A DNA stretch of 64,000 bases, taken from NCBI GenBank assembly GCA_964525045.1, contig CAZGFD010000017.1:1-64000 (forward strand). Direction: 5' to 3'. This document shows positions 34,667 through 44,466 of this stretch, piece after piece. Position 1 is the first letter of the stretch. Each line of letters starts with the position of its first letter. Both the position numbers and the translations under genes were made by a program. Source of the stretch: G020348185 sp964525045. Lineage in GTDB: Bacteria > Nitrospirota > Nitrospiria > Nitrospirales > UBA8639. The notes beneath the pieces were generated by a model, which was not told where the DNA came from, did not search any database, and was given only the letters and a program-made list of their open reading frames with translations.

Positions 34667-35269
34667 CTACTGGGATCCTTTTGATTTCTGAAATAAGGCC
34701 TCCGTTCCCATCCCCCAGTTAAGGTTCCAGCCCAGGGCATCGGTCATGCGGCATTCCAGCTTCTGCACCTTAGTTCCGTTGACAATTTGAAGCATTCCCA
34801 CCCCCGGCGTGGGAGCCAGGGGAACAAAGACTGTGAGATCTCCTCCCGGTAGCTCCTCTACAATGGCCACAAGGATACGGATCTCCGGGGTAACGTGAAG
34901 AAGCGCAGGGTGGAGTTGCCCGGGCACATTTTTTCCTGAGATCCATCTCGCCAAATTTTTTAGCATCCTGTACGGCGGAAAACGATTGAGGACAGCCCGC
35001 TCGAACCAGCTTCCGATTCGATGGGCAAAAGGCGTATTGGCCATGAGGCCAACAGCTATGAACAACATAATGAGCACCAGGGCCGCGACGAAACGATGCA
35101 TCCACAGGTCGGAAAAAAGACTTGTGGGTAAGACGTCAACAATGGGCTGTGTGAGAGCCATCAAACCATCGAACAATTGTCCCAACATGAGATAGGCCAA
35201 CAAGACCGGAAGGAGTATAAAAAACCCATCAACGAATTTTGTCCTTATTGTTCCTAAGATTCTTTTCAT
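34667..35269 (-). CDS. DUF502 membrane protein
   Basis: A 200-aa protein with two N-terminal membrane helices (DGFFILLPVLLAYLMLGQLF and FVAALVLIMLFIAVGLMANT) and a C-terminal soluble part with FVPLAPTPGVGMLQIV, the DUF502 signature. I begin at the ATG at 35269; the frame is open further but the extra 32 residues look spurious. Function of DUF502 is unknown. It is not cotranscribed with the upstream phospholipase gene because the gap is 183 bp and the latter lies downstream. Confidence 0.85.
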   Translation of the reverse strand: MKRILGTIRTKFVDGFFILLPVLLAYLMLGQLFDGLMALTQPIVDVLPTSLFSDLWMHRFVAALVLIMLFIAVGLMANTPFAHRIGSWFERAVLNRFPPYRMLKNLARWISGKNVPGQLHPALLHVTPEIRILVAIVEELPGGDLTVFVPLAPTPGVGMLQIVNGTKVQKLECRMTDALGWNLNWGMGTEALFQKSKGSQ

Positions 35270-35390
35270 GGTGGAGATCCTTTTAGCGAAAGCTTGTGGA
35301 AGGTATTGTTCCCGAAGTTCCGAAAAAAATTTAATTGAAACTCTTGCAGGGTTGCAAATACACAACTCGGCGATGGCCGATAAGGGGGCA

Positions 35391-35543
35391 ATGTCGCATA
35401 ACCCTCCGCCAGGGACCGGGATGAGCGAGACGATTTTCCGTGAGCACCTTGGCGGAATGGGCGACTTCTATAGTCGCAGGGATCACGACTTCATGAATGC
35501 CGGCCCAAGGCTCGGCGCGACCGTCAAAGGCCCTTACAAATGA
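35391..35543 (+). CDS. Hypothetical 50-aa protein
   Basis: A short frame (MSHNPPPGTGMSETIFREHL at the start) has GGGGG 4-5 nt before the ATG. It shares an ATGA overlap with the next frame, which suggests a coupled pair. I do not recognise a family and there is no membrane segment or signal. Confidence 0.4.
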   Translation: MSHNPPPGTGMSETIFREHLGGMGDFYSRRDHDFMNAGPRLGATVKGPYK

Positions 35544-35992
35544 CCATGGATTTTACCAGACCGGTCGGAAAGGCCAGTGGCATTCCCTGGGCCGGGATTG
35601 AGAATACCCCGCCAGAGGTTCAAAACCTGAGCAAGCCGGAGATGGCCTTCCTGAAGCTGCCTTTTGATCCGTTGGAGTACATTGAACACCTTGACCAGCT
35701 ACCCTTCGACCCCGAGTCGGGCCCCGCCTTAGGTAATTCCGCGGCACCCCCGGAGTCCCATTCGCCTGAAAAGCGGGAAGGGGCTACCCTCTTAGGCCAC
35801 CAACAACCAGTTAGAATGCGGGTAGCCTGGGTGAGGGGAAAAGGGATTTTGCTCAGCCGCTGCCCTTTTAATCATACCCCTAATTGTGATAAAAAGGCCC
35901 TGCAGTCTCAAGAAAACGGGGCATACACCGGCGGCAGTGGAGCGGTTGGTGCCCCTGACGGTGCCGGCGTAACTGGGGCGGGGCCTGCCTAA
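35540..35992 (+). CDS. Hypothetical 150-aa protein, possibly truncated
   Basis: The first 70 residues (through EYIEHLDQLPFDPESGPALG) look like real coding sequence by codon choice. The rest is low in order, and the Gly/Ala-rich tail looks eroded. The ATG overlaps the previous stop. It may be the remnant of a longer gene. Family unknown. Confidence 0.4.
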   Translation: MTMDFTRPVGKASGIPWAGIENTPPEVQNLSKPEMAFLKLPFDPLEYIEHLDQLPFDPESGPALGNSAAPPESHSPEKREGATLLGHQQPVRMRVAWVRGKGILLSRCPFNHTPNCDKKALQSQENGAYTGGSGAVGAPDGAGVTGAGPA

Positions 35993-36098
35993 CCCTAAGA
36001 TCGAGGCTTGCGGCGTCATCTACTATATTATTTTATTTAAAAATATTATATAATTTTACGGGGGTGTTTGAACCAGGCCTCTGGTGTCAGTAGAAAGA

Positions 36099-36119
36099 AT
36101 GCCCACCTGAGGAGGGCAT
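36099..36119 (+). promoter_or_regulatory. Leader hairpin before the small basic gene
   Basis: ATGCCC (36099-36104) pairs with GGGCAT (36114-36119). It follows a very AT-rich tract at 36019-36057 and precedes the gene at 36150 by 30 bp, with GGGGGAAGGG in between. Confidence 0.4.
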
Positions 36120-36149
36120 AATTCAAATCAACCAAAAGGGGGAAGGGTT

Positions 36150-36320
36150 ATGAATAAAAAAGTTGCGTCACTAAAGCGAGCTGCGGAAGACATAACCAAG
36201 GCTCTTAAGGATGATAAGAGCTTCAACAAGAAAGATGAAACGACAATTGGGTCACTGGGCGCCAGCCTGGTCAGTTCACTCGCTCAGTGGCGGGTGCGAA
36301 AAAAGAAGAAAAGACGGTAA
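36150..36320 (+). CDS. Small basic protein of 56 aa
   Basis: The frame encodes a Lys-rich protein (starting MNKKVASLKRAAEDITKALK, ending VRKKKKRR) with an excellent ribosome-binding site (AAAAGGGGGAAGGG). It is predicted helical and strongly basic at its C-terminus, which could bind nucleic acid or acidic surfaces. I do not recognise the family. The AT-rich tract upstream could hold its promoter. Confidence 0.6.
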   Translation: MNKKVASLKRAAEDITKALKDDKSFNKKDETTIGSLGASLVSSLAQWRVRKKKKRR

Positions 36321-36461
36321 AGTTTGTGAAGAGAAAATTTTTATTGAATACTCTCATCGGGGGGGCGGTCGCCGCCTCCCCATCCTTCCGCTTCTCATCA
36401 TCATTTTCTTTTCCTCCAACACCTACACTCGCAACCGTGGAATCCACCCTTTCCTTAAAAC

Positions 36462-37283
36462 TTAGGACCGGCGGTGGGTTGGGGCGCTGACCGTTTCTCG
36501 CCATTCAATATCAAATTGCATAATCGCTTGATCTAAGGCCTCCTCCAGGGCCACCGTTCTGAGAACTTCAAGAGCCATGTCGTCCGTGGGATAGAAACGA
36601 TTCGCGTTGACGGAACCCTTAACCTGGGGGTAACGATTCGACTCTATAGAAACATCCAGCTTTTCCAACAGGGCATAGGACCGGCCATGCGCCTGAATGA
36701 GGGATTTCCCTGATTGAAGATCCACCAACGCCATCTCAACCAGGGCATAATTTTGTATCTCGTTGCCAGGAAGAATGCCGACATCGGGAGAGGAGGCATC
36801 CAGGTAGGCCGGGGTTGTCACTTCATCGCTGGAAGTCATGATCAAAATCACGAATTCAAAATCCTCATCTTTTCCAAGTCCTTGCAGTTGTGCCACGCTT
36901 TTCCCCGGGTGAAGCGTTTCCAGTCGAACCACCTCTTGAATTTCTAGTGGGACCTTGTTCTCCAATGCGAATTTGGTTCTGGCGGTGAACCGCTCCAGGG
37001 AGTCTTTCGAAAGAGTCGTTGGGGGATTGGATCGGACAACCTCAGGAACAAAGGCAAGTCCCACTTGTAACTTTTCCTGAGAAGCCTGGGAGATTTTCCC
37101 CTGCAAAGCCAAACTCGGATGGGGATCCTGTTCGATCAAGGTCGGCATATGTGAGGAGGGAGAAACCCCGCTGCACCCACCTATAATAAAGGACAACGTG
37201 ATCAAAGCCACCGTAATCCTTGGAAAGCAACTTGGTATAGTGTGTGGCCTGAGAGGCCAATTTGAAATCATTTGGGAAATCAT
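36462..37283 (-). CDS. Putative lipoprotein, unknown function
   Basis: A 273-aa protein with a lipoprotein signal ending in FIIGGCSG. The body is acidic and soluble, with VEMALVDLQSGKSLIQAHG (about 185-205) resembling small envelope proteins that report subunit or pole assembly. I cannot assign a family. A Met about 4 codons in is another possible start. It lies head-to-tail with the second porin on the same strand, separated by about 270 bp. Confidence 0.7.
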   Translation of the reverse strand: MISQMISNWPLRPHTIPSCFPRITVALITLSFIIGGCSGVSPSSHMPTLIEQDPHPSLALQGKISQASQEKLQVGLAFVPEVVRSNPPTTLSKDSLERFTARTKFALENKVPLEIQEVVRLETLHPGKSVAQLQGLGKDEDFEFVILIMTSSDEVTTPAYLDASSPDVGILPGNEIQNYALVEMALVDLQSGKSLIQAHGRSYALLEKLDVSIESNRYPQVKGSVNANRFYPTDDMALEVLRTVALEEALDQAIMQFDIEWRETVSAPTHRRS

Positions 37284-37555
37284 AGTCGCAACTCCTCTTT
37301 GGTGTTTCGGTTCACTACTATTATATTCTACACCATTTCACAGTTCATATTGCTGGCCATCAAGTTCGGATGTCCCCATGAGTCTTAATCAATCTGCCGT
37401 TGACGTTCTTGCTCGGATTTCTCTCGCGGCATCTGATTGCCAACCACCGGCTCCGCGCCAGTTCATGTGGAGGAGTAGCGGTCTTGCTTGGCCTGGTAGG
37501 GGTCGGGGTTAAGCTGTGGGCTACATACCTTCCGATATCGGTCAGTAAGTTCCAT

Positions 37556-39091
37556 TTAAAATCTAAGTTCCGTCGAAAAATACACAAAATCGGTGTCCTC
37601 AGCGGGAGGATTTCCTGGGATTTGGGCGAGGGCATCAATATAAGAGCCTTTAAAAAAATGATCATAGCCGGCGTCAAAGCTGATAAATGAAGTCAGGAAC
37701 CACTGCAACTGAATCTCGAAATCCGAACCAAGTTCGTTCCCTGCTTGACCGGTCGGATCTTGAAGGCCTGACCCCACCCATTCATCTTTGGCTTGCGCCA
37801 ACCACCACCACCGATATTTCACATTCATTTTCACGTCGCCTTTTGGCCATAACACCAGCCGGACCCCGGGTGAACTAATGTTGGATCGAAAAAAGGGACC
37901 GAACACCCCCGTGGGATTGTATTCAAATCGTCGGGCGCCGAATAGGGTGTCGAAGGTCTGGCTGGTCGTGCCGTTAGGATCTCGAGTTCCACTGGCATAG
38001 TCGTATTGAAAGAGCAGGCGAGGTTCCCACATCGCGTCAAACGTATACCCCACCGTGGCATGGCCAAACCAGGCATGCTGGTCCTTCTCCCCCTGCCGGC
38101 CAAATTGATAGGCCCCCTCCAGTTCGTAATCGAACAACCCCTTCCTCGAATTCCTGTACAGACGCAGCCCAAAGGTAGAGTAGACCCTTTGTTGACTAAT
38201 ATCGGGGTCCTCATCATTTAACCCGTAATAATACAGATTGGTTCGGAGCGAGGAGAGATGGTGGCTTTCAAAATGGGTTCCCCAAAACAAGGTATCATCT
38301 TCTTCAAACAGTTGATTGAATACCCCAAATGTCCGTGGAGTGGGTCTGACCAGAAACGTTCGTAGGCGCCAAACCTGGCCTTGTCCCAGGTTCCAATGCA
38401 CCCCGTCAAAGGCATTCGTCGTATTCCGAAACCGGCTCCGTGCAATGAGTCGACGATGCCCAAAATCCATATTGATTCTGCCAAAATGCAGATCATTCCG
38501 AAGCCCCATACCAAAGAGGTTGTCCAAGGTGGCGGAAAGAAAAATCTGTTGAATTTCCGCTTCGTTGAACAGGGCATCACTAATCAATTCCCCTTCGGTA
38601 GCTCCGATCGAACGCGAATCTTGGAATTCAAGAAGAAACCGAAAAATTTCCCCATTCATGCCAAAGCGGAAGCGGGTCCGAAGTGGGAGCTGCTCGGTGG
38701 TGCCAAACTCCCCTTTCCGAAAGGGGTTCGTCATGAGTTCCCCCCTGACCCTGAAATCCACACCGACATCGATCCAATCAGGTAAACGGGAAAAGTAATG
38801 AAGATACCGGCTCCACCGTACCTGGTTTTCAGGGAAGAGGATTTGATCGGCAGTTCCCCTCCACGGTTGATTCGGAGCCGCCTCGATAGTTTCCCTCAGG
38901 TACTCACTGAGCCGGGATTGAGTCACATTATCTTCGGTGGTGTGATTTCGGAGGTCAGTTCCTTGAGCCAAGGCTGGCGATCCAAAGGCCGTGAGCAATA
39001 TACCAAGCAGCAGGAAGAGGAGTAACGCCCTACCAGCCGTTACACGCCAGCAAGAAATCTGAAATTTTACGGGTCGGGAGTCAACATTCAA
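37556..39091 (-). CDS. AlgE-type (alginate export family) outer-membrane porin 2
   Basis: A 511-aa protein with a signal peptide (ALLLFLLLGILLTAFGSPALAQ, cut after ALA) and a beta-barrel body of the alginate-export family. It ends in an aromatic residue (STELRF). It is a paralogue of the porin at 18328, sharing DFRVRGE-type strands, GVHWNLG/GIQWTLE and VGSGLQDPTGQAG. No sigma54 promoter is visible upstream, unlike porin 1, so the two are probably used under different conditions. The region 39092-39687 upstream holds no gene I can support. Confidence 0.85.
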   Translation of the reverse strand: MNVDSRPVKFQISCWRVTAGRALLLFLLLGILLTAFGSPALAQGTDLRNHTTEDNVTQSRLSEYLRETIEAAPNQPWRGTADQILFPENQVRWSRYLHYFSRLPDWIDVGVDFRVRGELMTNPFRKGEFGTTEQLPLRTRFRFGMNGEIFRFLLEFQDSRSIGATEGELISDALFNEAEIQQIFLSATLDNLFGMGLRNDLHFGRINMDFGHRRLIARSRFRNTTNAFDGVHWNLGQGQVWRLRTFLVRPTPRTFGVFNQLFEEDDTLFWGTHFESHHLSSLRTNLYYYGLNDEDPDISQQRVYSTFGLRLYRNSRKGLFDYELEGAYQFGRQGEKDQHAWFGHATVGYTFDAMWEPRLLFQYDYASGTRDPNGTTSQTFDTLFGARRFEYNPTGVFGPFFRSNISSPGVRLVLWPKGDVKMNVKYRWWWLAQAKDEWVGSGLQDPTGQAGNELGSDFEIQLQWFLTSFISFDAGYDHFFKGSYIDALAQIPGNPPAEDTDFVYFSTELRF

Positions 39092-39687
39092 AATGTAGTA
39101 GACCTACTGTCCCACCGCTCCCCGGACCGCCCTTTCTCGAATTCTCCTAAGGCCTCAGCCTGGGAGACCAGCTCATCACCAATTTGAAAGCCGGGAGACC
39201 GGCAAGCTTCAAAACGGACTTCAGAAAAGAATTGGCCTGTTGCAGTGGATTCGTGAGGAAAATCAGGATTTTCTGATTGATATTGACGGATGTGCTCTAA
39301 TTCGTCACCCGTTAACGAGAGGTGATGTCCAACAGGTAACCTGTCTCACTCTTTGCATCCCCGTCAGAGTGTCATCACCAAGCGTTGCACGAATTCGGAC
39401 CCCTTCATTAGCTCGGGTCAACTCCTATACCGTCCCATTCCTCCCGTCAGTCATCACGACTTGGTCCAACGGGAATACCTCTTGAAGACACTGCTGGTTT
39501 CCGTCATGCTTTTCAAAAGTTCCCCTTCTAATCAATTTCACATGCATAATGTATGAATCTACAGGCAAGGGTCAAACCGAAACTATCCGAATAGTATTCC
39601 ACCCACAGCTCCTATTTATTAAGAAATTGTTTCGTCTATCAACGTGCGATGATGGCTTGAGATGGGGCGAGGCCAGGTGATCGGTGA

Positions 39688-39888
39688 AAAAATCTGGGGA
39701 AACTGAGAGTCATAACCACTCTAAAAGAGAAGGTGGTCAAGATCGGAACCAAAGTTTTCAGGCAGGCCCGGAGCCTCATATCTCAACTGGCCGAGGTCCC
39801 TGGGTCCCGATAGCTCGTTGAGACGATCTTAAAAGAGATTGACCGGTTGCGGCTGTTTGCAGATGAGATGGTACACCGAATCAAATAG
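39688..39888 (+). pseudogene. Relic of an IS1380-like transposase C-terminus
   Basis: The frame reads KVVKIGTKVFRQARSLISQL then AEVPGSR, a TAG stop at 39811-39813, and LVETILKEIDRLRL to a second stop at 39886-39888. This resembles the C-terminal end of IS1380-family transposases (xVGAKVVRHARxxxFQxAEVAVPR). No start or N-terminal part remains. The assignment is from memory of the family. From 39889 to 40269 there is no gene. Confidence 0.5.
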
Positions 39889-40269
39889 GACTCTGGAAAC
39901 GAAACAACAACAGGAGCGGTGTATCTTCAAGCGCTCGATAAACGTTTATGCATCAGTGGAAAGCCTTGACTATTGACCAACGCGGAAAAAGGTGGGAGAC
40001 TTGCGGCCAAATCCAAAGCAAAACGTTGATCGCAAGAGAAGATTCGTCCGATCCCATCTGACGACTAGGGCTTTTCATATTCACTAGGGCCATTTCGGTT
40101 ATGATAATTCATCTTTGATAAGGGAGGATGTATTGGAATTGGTACCATGAACCTTGGATTTGGGTCTGAGTCAAACCGCACGGGGAACCGGGGCAAACTT
40201 CCCAAGGTTGTGCAGACTATTCGACGGGACGCTAGCTTCACACTGCAATCAAAGAAAAGGAGAAACCCA

Positions 40270-41814
40270 GTGAACACAATTCGCCTTATTATTTTCGGAC
40301 TGCTTGCCACCCTCCTAGCCCCGGGCTTTGCGATGGCAGCGGAGAAACCAAACATCCTTGTGATATGGGGGGATGACATCGGTTTCTGGAACGTCAGCGC
40401 CTATAACCGGGGCATGATGGGGTATAAGACCCCGAACATCGACCGTATCGCGGAAGAAGGCGCCTTATTCACCGACTGGTATGGGCAGCAAAGCTGCACG
40501 GCTGGTCGTGGGGCGTTCATCACGGGCCAAGTCGGCTTTCGAACCGGCCTACTCAAAGTCGGTCTTCCAGGAGCGAAAGAGGGGATTCAATCAAGGGATG
40601 TGACCATGGCCCAGTTGCTCAAAGCTCAGGGGTACATGACCGCCCAATTTGGCAAGAACCATTTGGGTGATCTGGATGAGCACCTGCCCACGGCCCACGG
40701 GTTTGACGAGTTCATGGGCTCCCTCTACCACCTCAATGCCGAGGAGGAACCTGAGAATCCGGACTACTTCAAAGATCCGAAGTTGATTGAGCGGTACAAT
40801 ACCCGTGGCATCATCCACACCTGGGCAAATCCGGATGGTACACAAAGGATCGAGAGCAAGGGACCACTTACGAAGAAGCGTATGGAGACAATAGATGAGG
40901 AAATCACCAATGCCTCGCTGGATTATCTTGAGCGCGCGAAAAAGGCAGATAAGCCGTTCTTTCTTTGGTGGAACTCTACCCGCATGCACGTCTTCACCCA
41001 CCTCAAGGAAGAAAGCGAAGGCAAGACCGGGCTGGGCATCTATCCTGATGGCATGGTGGAACATGACGGCCACGTCGGCCAGTTGCTCGACAAACTCAAA
41101 GAACTCGGTCTTGAGGAGAACACGATCGTCATGTACTCCACCGACAACGGCGCGGAAGTCTTCACGTGGCCTGACGGTGGCCAAACCCCATTCCGCGGAG
41201 AGAAGGCCACCAATTGGGAGGGCGGTTTCCGCGTCCCGACAGCCATTCGCTGGCCCGGTGTCATCAAACCGGGCACCGTCCTGAACGATATCTTCGCTCA
41301 CGAAGACATGCTTCCCACTCTTCTGGCAGCCGCCGGCGTTCCCGACGTGAAGGAACAGCTCCTGAAAGGTATGAAAGTGGGAAACCAGACGTTTAAGGTG
41401 CATCTGGACGGGTACGATATCACCGACGCCTTGGCCGGAAAATCCTCCAGTCCCCGCAAGGAGTTTTTCTACTTTAATGATGACGGCTCCTTGGTAGCGC
41501 TGCGGTATAACCAGTGGAAGATCGTGTTTCAAGAGCAACGTTCGCACGGGTTTGGAGTCTGGCAGGACCCCTTCACGCCCTTGCGTTTTCCCAAAGTCTT
41601 CAACCTTCGTTCCGACCCATTCGAGACGGCTGACCAACACAGCATGGGGTACGATCGTTGGATGGCGGAACGCATGTTCCTGCTGGTGCCGGCACAACAA
41701 TACGTCGGGAAGTTTCTCGCCACGTTCAAGGAATTCCCTCCGAGCCAGAAAGCCGGTAGCTTTAGCCTCGACCGAGTAATGGAGTCCCTCCAGTCGGGAG
41801 GCAGAAGCCACTAA
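40270..41814 (+). CDS. Arylsulfatase-type sulfatase, secreted
   Basis: A 514-aa sulfatase with a signal peptide (cut after AMAA). The metal Asp pair is in WGDDIGFWN. The catalytic Cys, which is converted to formylglycine, lies at C76 in SCTAGRGAFITGQ; this is the C-x-A-x-R form of the motif. A later HHKLGH equivalent (GKNHLGDLDEH) and YSTDNGAE complete the site. The enzyme cleaves sulfate esters in the periplasm. Translation starts at GTG 40270 with AAGGAG before it. It needs a formylglycine-generating enzyme, which is not in this window. Confidence 0.92.
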   Translation: MNTIRLIIFGLLATLLAPGFAMAAEKPNILVIWGDDIGFWNVSAYNRGMMGYKTPNIDRIAEEGALFTDWYGQQSCTAGRGAFITGQVGFRTGLLKVGLPGAKEGIQSRDVTMAQLLKAQGYMTAQFGKNHLGDLDEHLPTAHGFDEFMGSLYHLNAEEEPENPDYFKDPKLIERYNTRGIIHTWANPDGTQRIESKGPLTKKRMETIDEEITNASLDYLERAKKADKPFFLWWNSTRMHVFTHLKEESEGKTGLGIYPDGMVEHDGHVGQLLDKLKELGLEENTIVMYSTDNGAEVFTWPDGGQTPFRGEKATNWEGGFRVPTAIRWPGVIKPGTVLNDIFAHEDMLPTLLAAAGVPDVKEQLLKGMKVGNQTFKVHLDGYDITDALAGKSSSPRKEFFYFNDDGSLVALRYNQWKIVFQEQRSHGFGVWQDPFTPLRFPKVFNLRSDPFETADQHSMGYDRWMAERMFLLVPAQQYVGKFLATFKEFPPSQKAGSFSLDRVMESLQSGGRSH

Positions 41815-42247
41815 GGTGGCGCTGGATCAGAGGCCGAACTAACTTCATGAGCCACCCCCGCAGTACTGGCAGGGGTGGCTCATCCCTCCAAACCTCATCT
41901 ACAATGGGCTCAACGATAAACCCCACCGGAGTACATGGCCTGACGTTGCGTAGTTCCCTTTCCCAATAGAATAGAACACCAACTGGGAGGTCCAAGCGTG
42001 CCCACCTTGCACGTCTGGATCCCCGCCGAACAAAGTCCTCCCGACATTCAAGCTTTCCCCAAATCCCGCCTCCGTAATTTAAATCAACAGGGTTGCAGCA
42101 CCTTCTCATCAAACTGTTCAACTCCTTCGTTCTGATTGATTGCAGGTTAGTGGTTAAGGTATGTAAGACGGAACAGGGCATGCCTCCACCGATGATGATG
42201 AATCAACTCATGCATAGAAAGATGACATCGACGGAATTCCTCGACAG
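41815..42247. other. Non-coding stretch
   Basis: I see no convincing gene, terminator or sigma54 match. Open frames here run antisense or lack ribosome-binding sites. Confidence 0.5.
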
Positions 42248-43384
42248 ATGAACACTGTTGTTCTCCAACAAGATCTCTACAAAATACAGGCGGTTGGCGC
42301 ATCACTGATCGCTATTTTCCTGTGTTTTTTACTTGCACCGCCTAACATTCAGGCCAAGGATGGGGAATTTCTAGGAGGGCCCCCTCCAGGTGAGAAACCG
42401 CTCAAAGTCAGGATTGGATTTAACCTGATCAACCTGACCGATGTGAATGAAAAGGATGAAACGATCGATTTTGAAGGGGCAATTTATTTGAACTGGAAGG
42501 ACCCACGACTGGCTTACGATCCGGCCGAAGTGGGTTTATCGGACTATACCCCGGGTGACTACTCTCAAGCACCCAGGCGGATCTACCAGGGGGACTTTAG
42601 GGTCAAGGAAATATTTAACGGTTGGCGCCCGCATGTCGTCATTCCAAACGGAGTCGGCGATCGCGTGAAAACCAACCTGGCGATCAGTATTTGGCCGGAT
42701 GGAATGGTTGAGTATTCCGAAACGTTTTACGTCAAGGTGGAAACACCGATGAATTTGCGGCGATTCCCCTTTGATTCGCAGGAACTCGAAGTCTTTTTTC
42801 ACCCCTTCATTTACATGCGGGATGAGGTGGTTTTAATTCCCGACGATGGGCTGGCTCGCACCTGGAATCAGAACATGGGAATTGCCCAATGGTCCCGCGG
42901 GCCCGTTCTGATGGCAGAACGCCCCACGGAGATCGCCTACTTTGATGAATCGAAAGAAAATATTTCCGAATTTGTGGTGACCATTCATATCGATCGTTTA
43001 CCCCTCCATGTCCTAACCAGCATTATATTTCCGATGATTGTTTTGGTAACCCTGACCTGGAGCGTGTTCTGGATGGATAATGAGTCGGTGTCCAATCGCA
43101 TTAACATCACCTTTATCGGGATTCTCAGCGTGGTCGCTTATTATCTGGTCGTCCAAGAAAGCATCCCGAAAATCAATTATCTCACCCTCATTGACGGATT
43201 TATTATTGCGACATTCCTCATGCTTGCGGCAGGTGTGGTGCTCACGGTCGTCATGGAACGGTTGGAGCAGAGAGGTTTGAAAGAAATAGGAATGAAAGTG
43301 GATCGAACGTGTCGTTGGGCCTTTCCATTGGGCTACGCGGGGATCTCTTTCATTGTGTACTTGGTGTTCTTTTTTCTTGAATAA
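42248..43384 (+). CDS. Prokaryotic pentameric ligand-gated ion channel
   Basis: A 378-aa protein of the Cys-loop/pLGIC family, like GLIC and ELIC. A signal-like helix (about 16-36) is followed by a beta-rich ligand-binding domain (about 48-245). This contains the family's Pro-loop region (NLRRFPFDSQELEVFF) without the disulfide Cys pair, as is usual in bacteria. Four membrane helices follow: M1 (LPLHVLTSIIFPMIVLVTLT), M2 (ITFIGILSVVAYYLVVQESI), M3 (LIDGFIIATFLMLAAGVVLT) and M4 (LGYAGISFIVYLVFFFLE). The M2 pore lining and the short M3-M4 loop fit. The agonist is unknown. Confidence 0.92.
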   Translation: MNTVVLQQDLYKIQAVGASLIAIFLCFLLAPPNIQAKDGEFLGGPPPGEKPLKVRIGFNLINLTDVNEKDETIDFEGAIYLNWKDPRLAYDPAEVGLSDYTPGDYSQAPRRIYQGDFRVKEIFNGWRPHVVIPNGVGDRVKTNLAISIWPDGMVEYSETFYVKVETPMNLRRFPFDSQELEVFFHPFIYMRDEVVLIPDDGLARTWNQNMGIAQWSRGPVLMAERPTEIAYFDESKENISEFVVTIHIDRLPLHVLTSIIFPMIVLVTLTWSVFWMDNESVSNRINITFIGILSVVAYYLVVQESIPKINYLTLIDGFIIATFLMLAAGVVLTVVMERLEQRGLKEIGMKVDRTCRWAFPLGYAGISFIVYLVFFFLE

Positions 43385-43542
43385 GAACGAGGCCTTGAAC
43401 CCTCTCGCAAATGAAAGGTCCTTCACCGAAAGTTTTCCCTTCGGACTTGAGTATTCCCCTGCCAGGAACACCCACCCCTTCACCATTGATTCTTTCATTG
43501 AGTAAGCTAAGAATGGTGGAACCTATGATGAGGGGTGTCGCG

Positions 43543-44136
43543 ATGAGGAGATGGTGGGCGGGGATAATGGTTCTTGCTATTTGGATATGGGGGTATCCTC
43601 ACCTTGCGACAGCTCAGGAACAATCGGAAAGTTTGGATGTTGAAATCTCTTCGGAAGGAGTAGGAACCGTTCACGCCAATCTCATTTTACTGGCCAAGCC
43701 TGAGCTGATCCGTCACCTTTTGATGGATTATCCCAACTGGCCGAAATTATTTCCTCGCACCCCAACGATTCACTATATTAAAGAGTTGGAAGGGAGCGTC
43801 CGAGTGGGCATGACCGTCCCGGCCTTTTTTCTTCCCATGACGCTTCGATTAGTGACCGAAACACAAGAACCCCAACCCTTTCGTATCGTCACACGCATGG
43901 TGGAAGGGGATTTTGAGCGATATGATTGGATCTGGGAACTGACCCCCACTCGAGATGGCACGCATACCCAGGCTACCTTAACGCTCAATGTCAAACCACA
44001 ATTTTGGACACCAGACTGGGCTCTTGTATGGATTTTGAAAACAGATCTGAAGGAACATTTTGATCGCGTGCGACAAGAATTGAACCTCAAAGATCCACGG
44101 CAATCCGCGGAACCATCCCACCATGGCCCCCCGTGA
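43543..44136 (+). CDS. SRPBCC-like secreted protein
   Basis: A protein of about 197 aa with a signal peptide (WWAGIMVLAIWIWGYPHLAT, cut after ATA). Its body looks like a SRPBCC/polyketide-cyclase fold (START-like): DVEISSEGVGTVHANLILLA and FRIVTRMVEGDFERYDWIWE with WELTP. Such folds bind lipids or other hydrophobic ligands. Start codons at 43513, 43525 and 43543 are all possible. I take 43543 because AGGGG lies 8 nt before it. It stands about 160 bp after the channel gene. Confidence 0.65.
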   Translation: MRRWWAGIMVLAIWIWGYPHLATAQEQSESLDVEISSEGVGTVHANLILLAKPELIRHLLMDYPNWPKLFPRTPTIHYIKELEGSVRVGMTVPAFFLPMTLRLVTETQEPQPFRIVTRMVEGDFERYDWIWELTPTRDGTHTQATLTLNVKPQFWTPDWALVWILKTDLKEHFDRVRQELNLKDPRQSAEPSHHGPP

Positions 44137-44368
44137 AACCGTATTCCAAGCCATCAAATGACATTTCCTCCACTTTATTGAAAAAATACCAACCCCCAAC
44201 CCATCTCTGCTCCAATCAATTTCCTATATTTTCCATTGCGCCAAGGCACCAGAATCGGATGCCGGTATTGCTGTTTTCCCGGTGATCCCTTATTGGAGAG
44301 TTGTTTCTGCCTCTGTTATCACATCCCCAGGAGACTTCCCATGGAATTTTCCCAGAGAAAAGGAAAAT

Positions 44369-44384
44369 TGGCATATACATTGCA
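44369..44384 (+). promoter_or_regulatory. sigma54 promoter for the 66-aa protein
   Basis: TGGCATATACATTGCA is an exact -24/-12 match with correct spacing. It lies about 83 bp before the ATG at 44467. Confidence 0.8.
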
Positions 44385-44466
44385 ATAATTTACTCCTTAC
44401 CACAAAATCATTGAAAAATTGGAAACATGGATGAAAAACCGACTCGAAAATCCCACGGAGTGAAGC

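Noticed and set aside
40591..41811. 406-aa open frame antisense to the sulfatase
   Set aside because: It mirrors the GC-rich sulfatase gene, which has all catalytic motifs and a signal peptide. The antisense frame has no domain.
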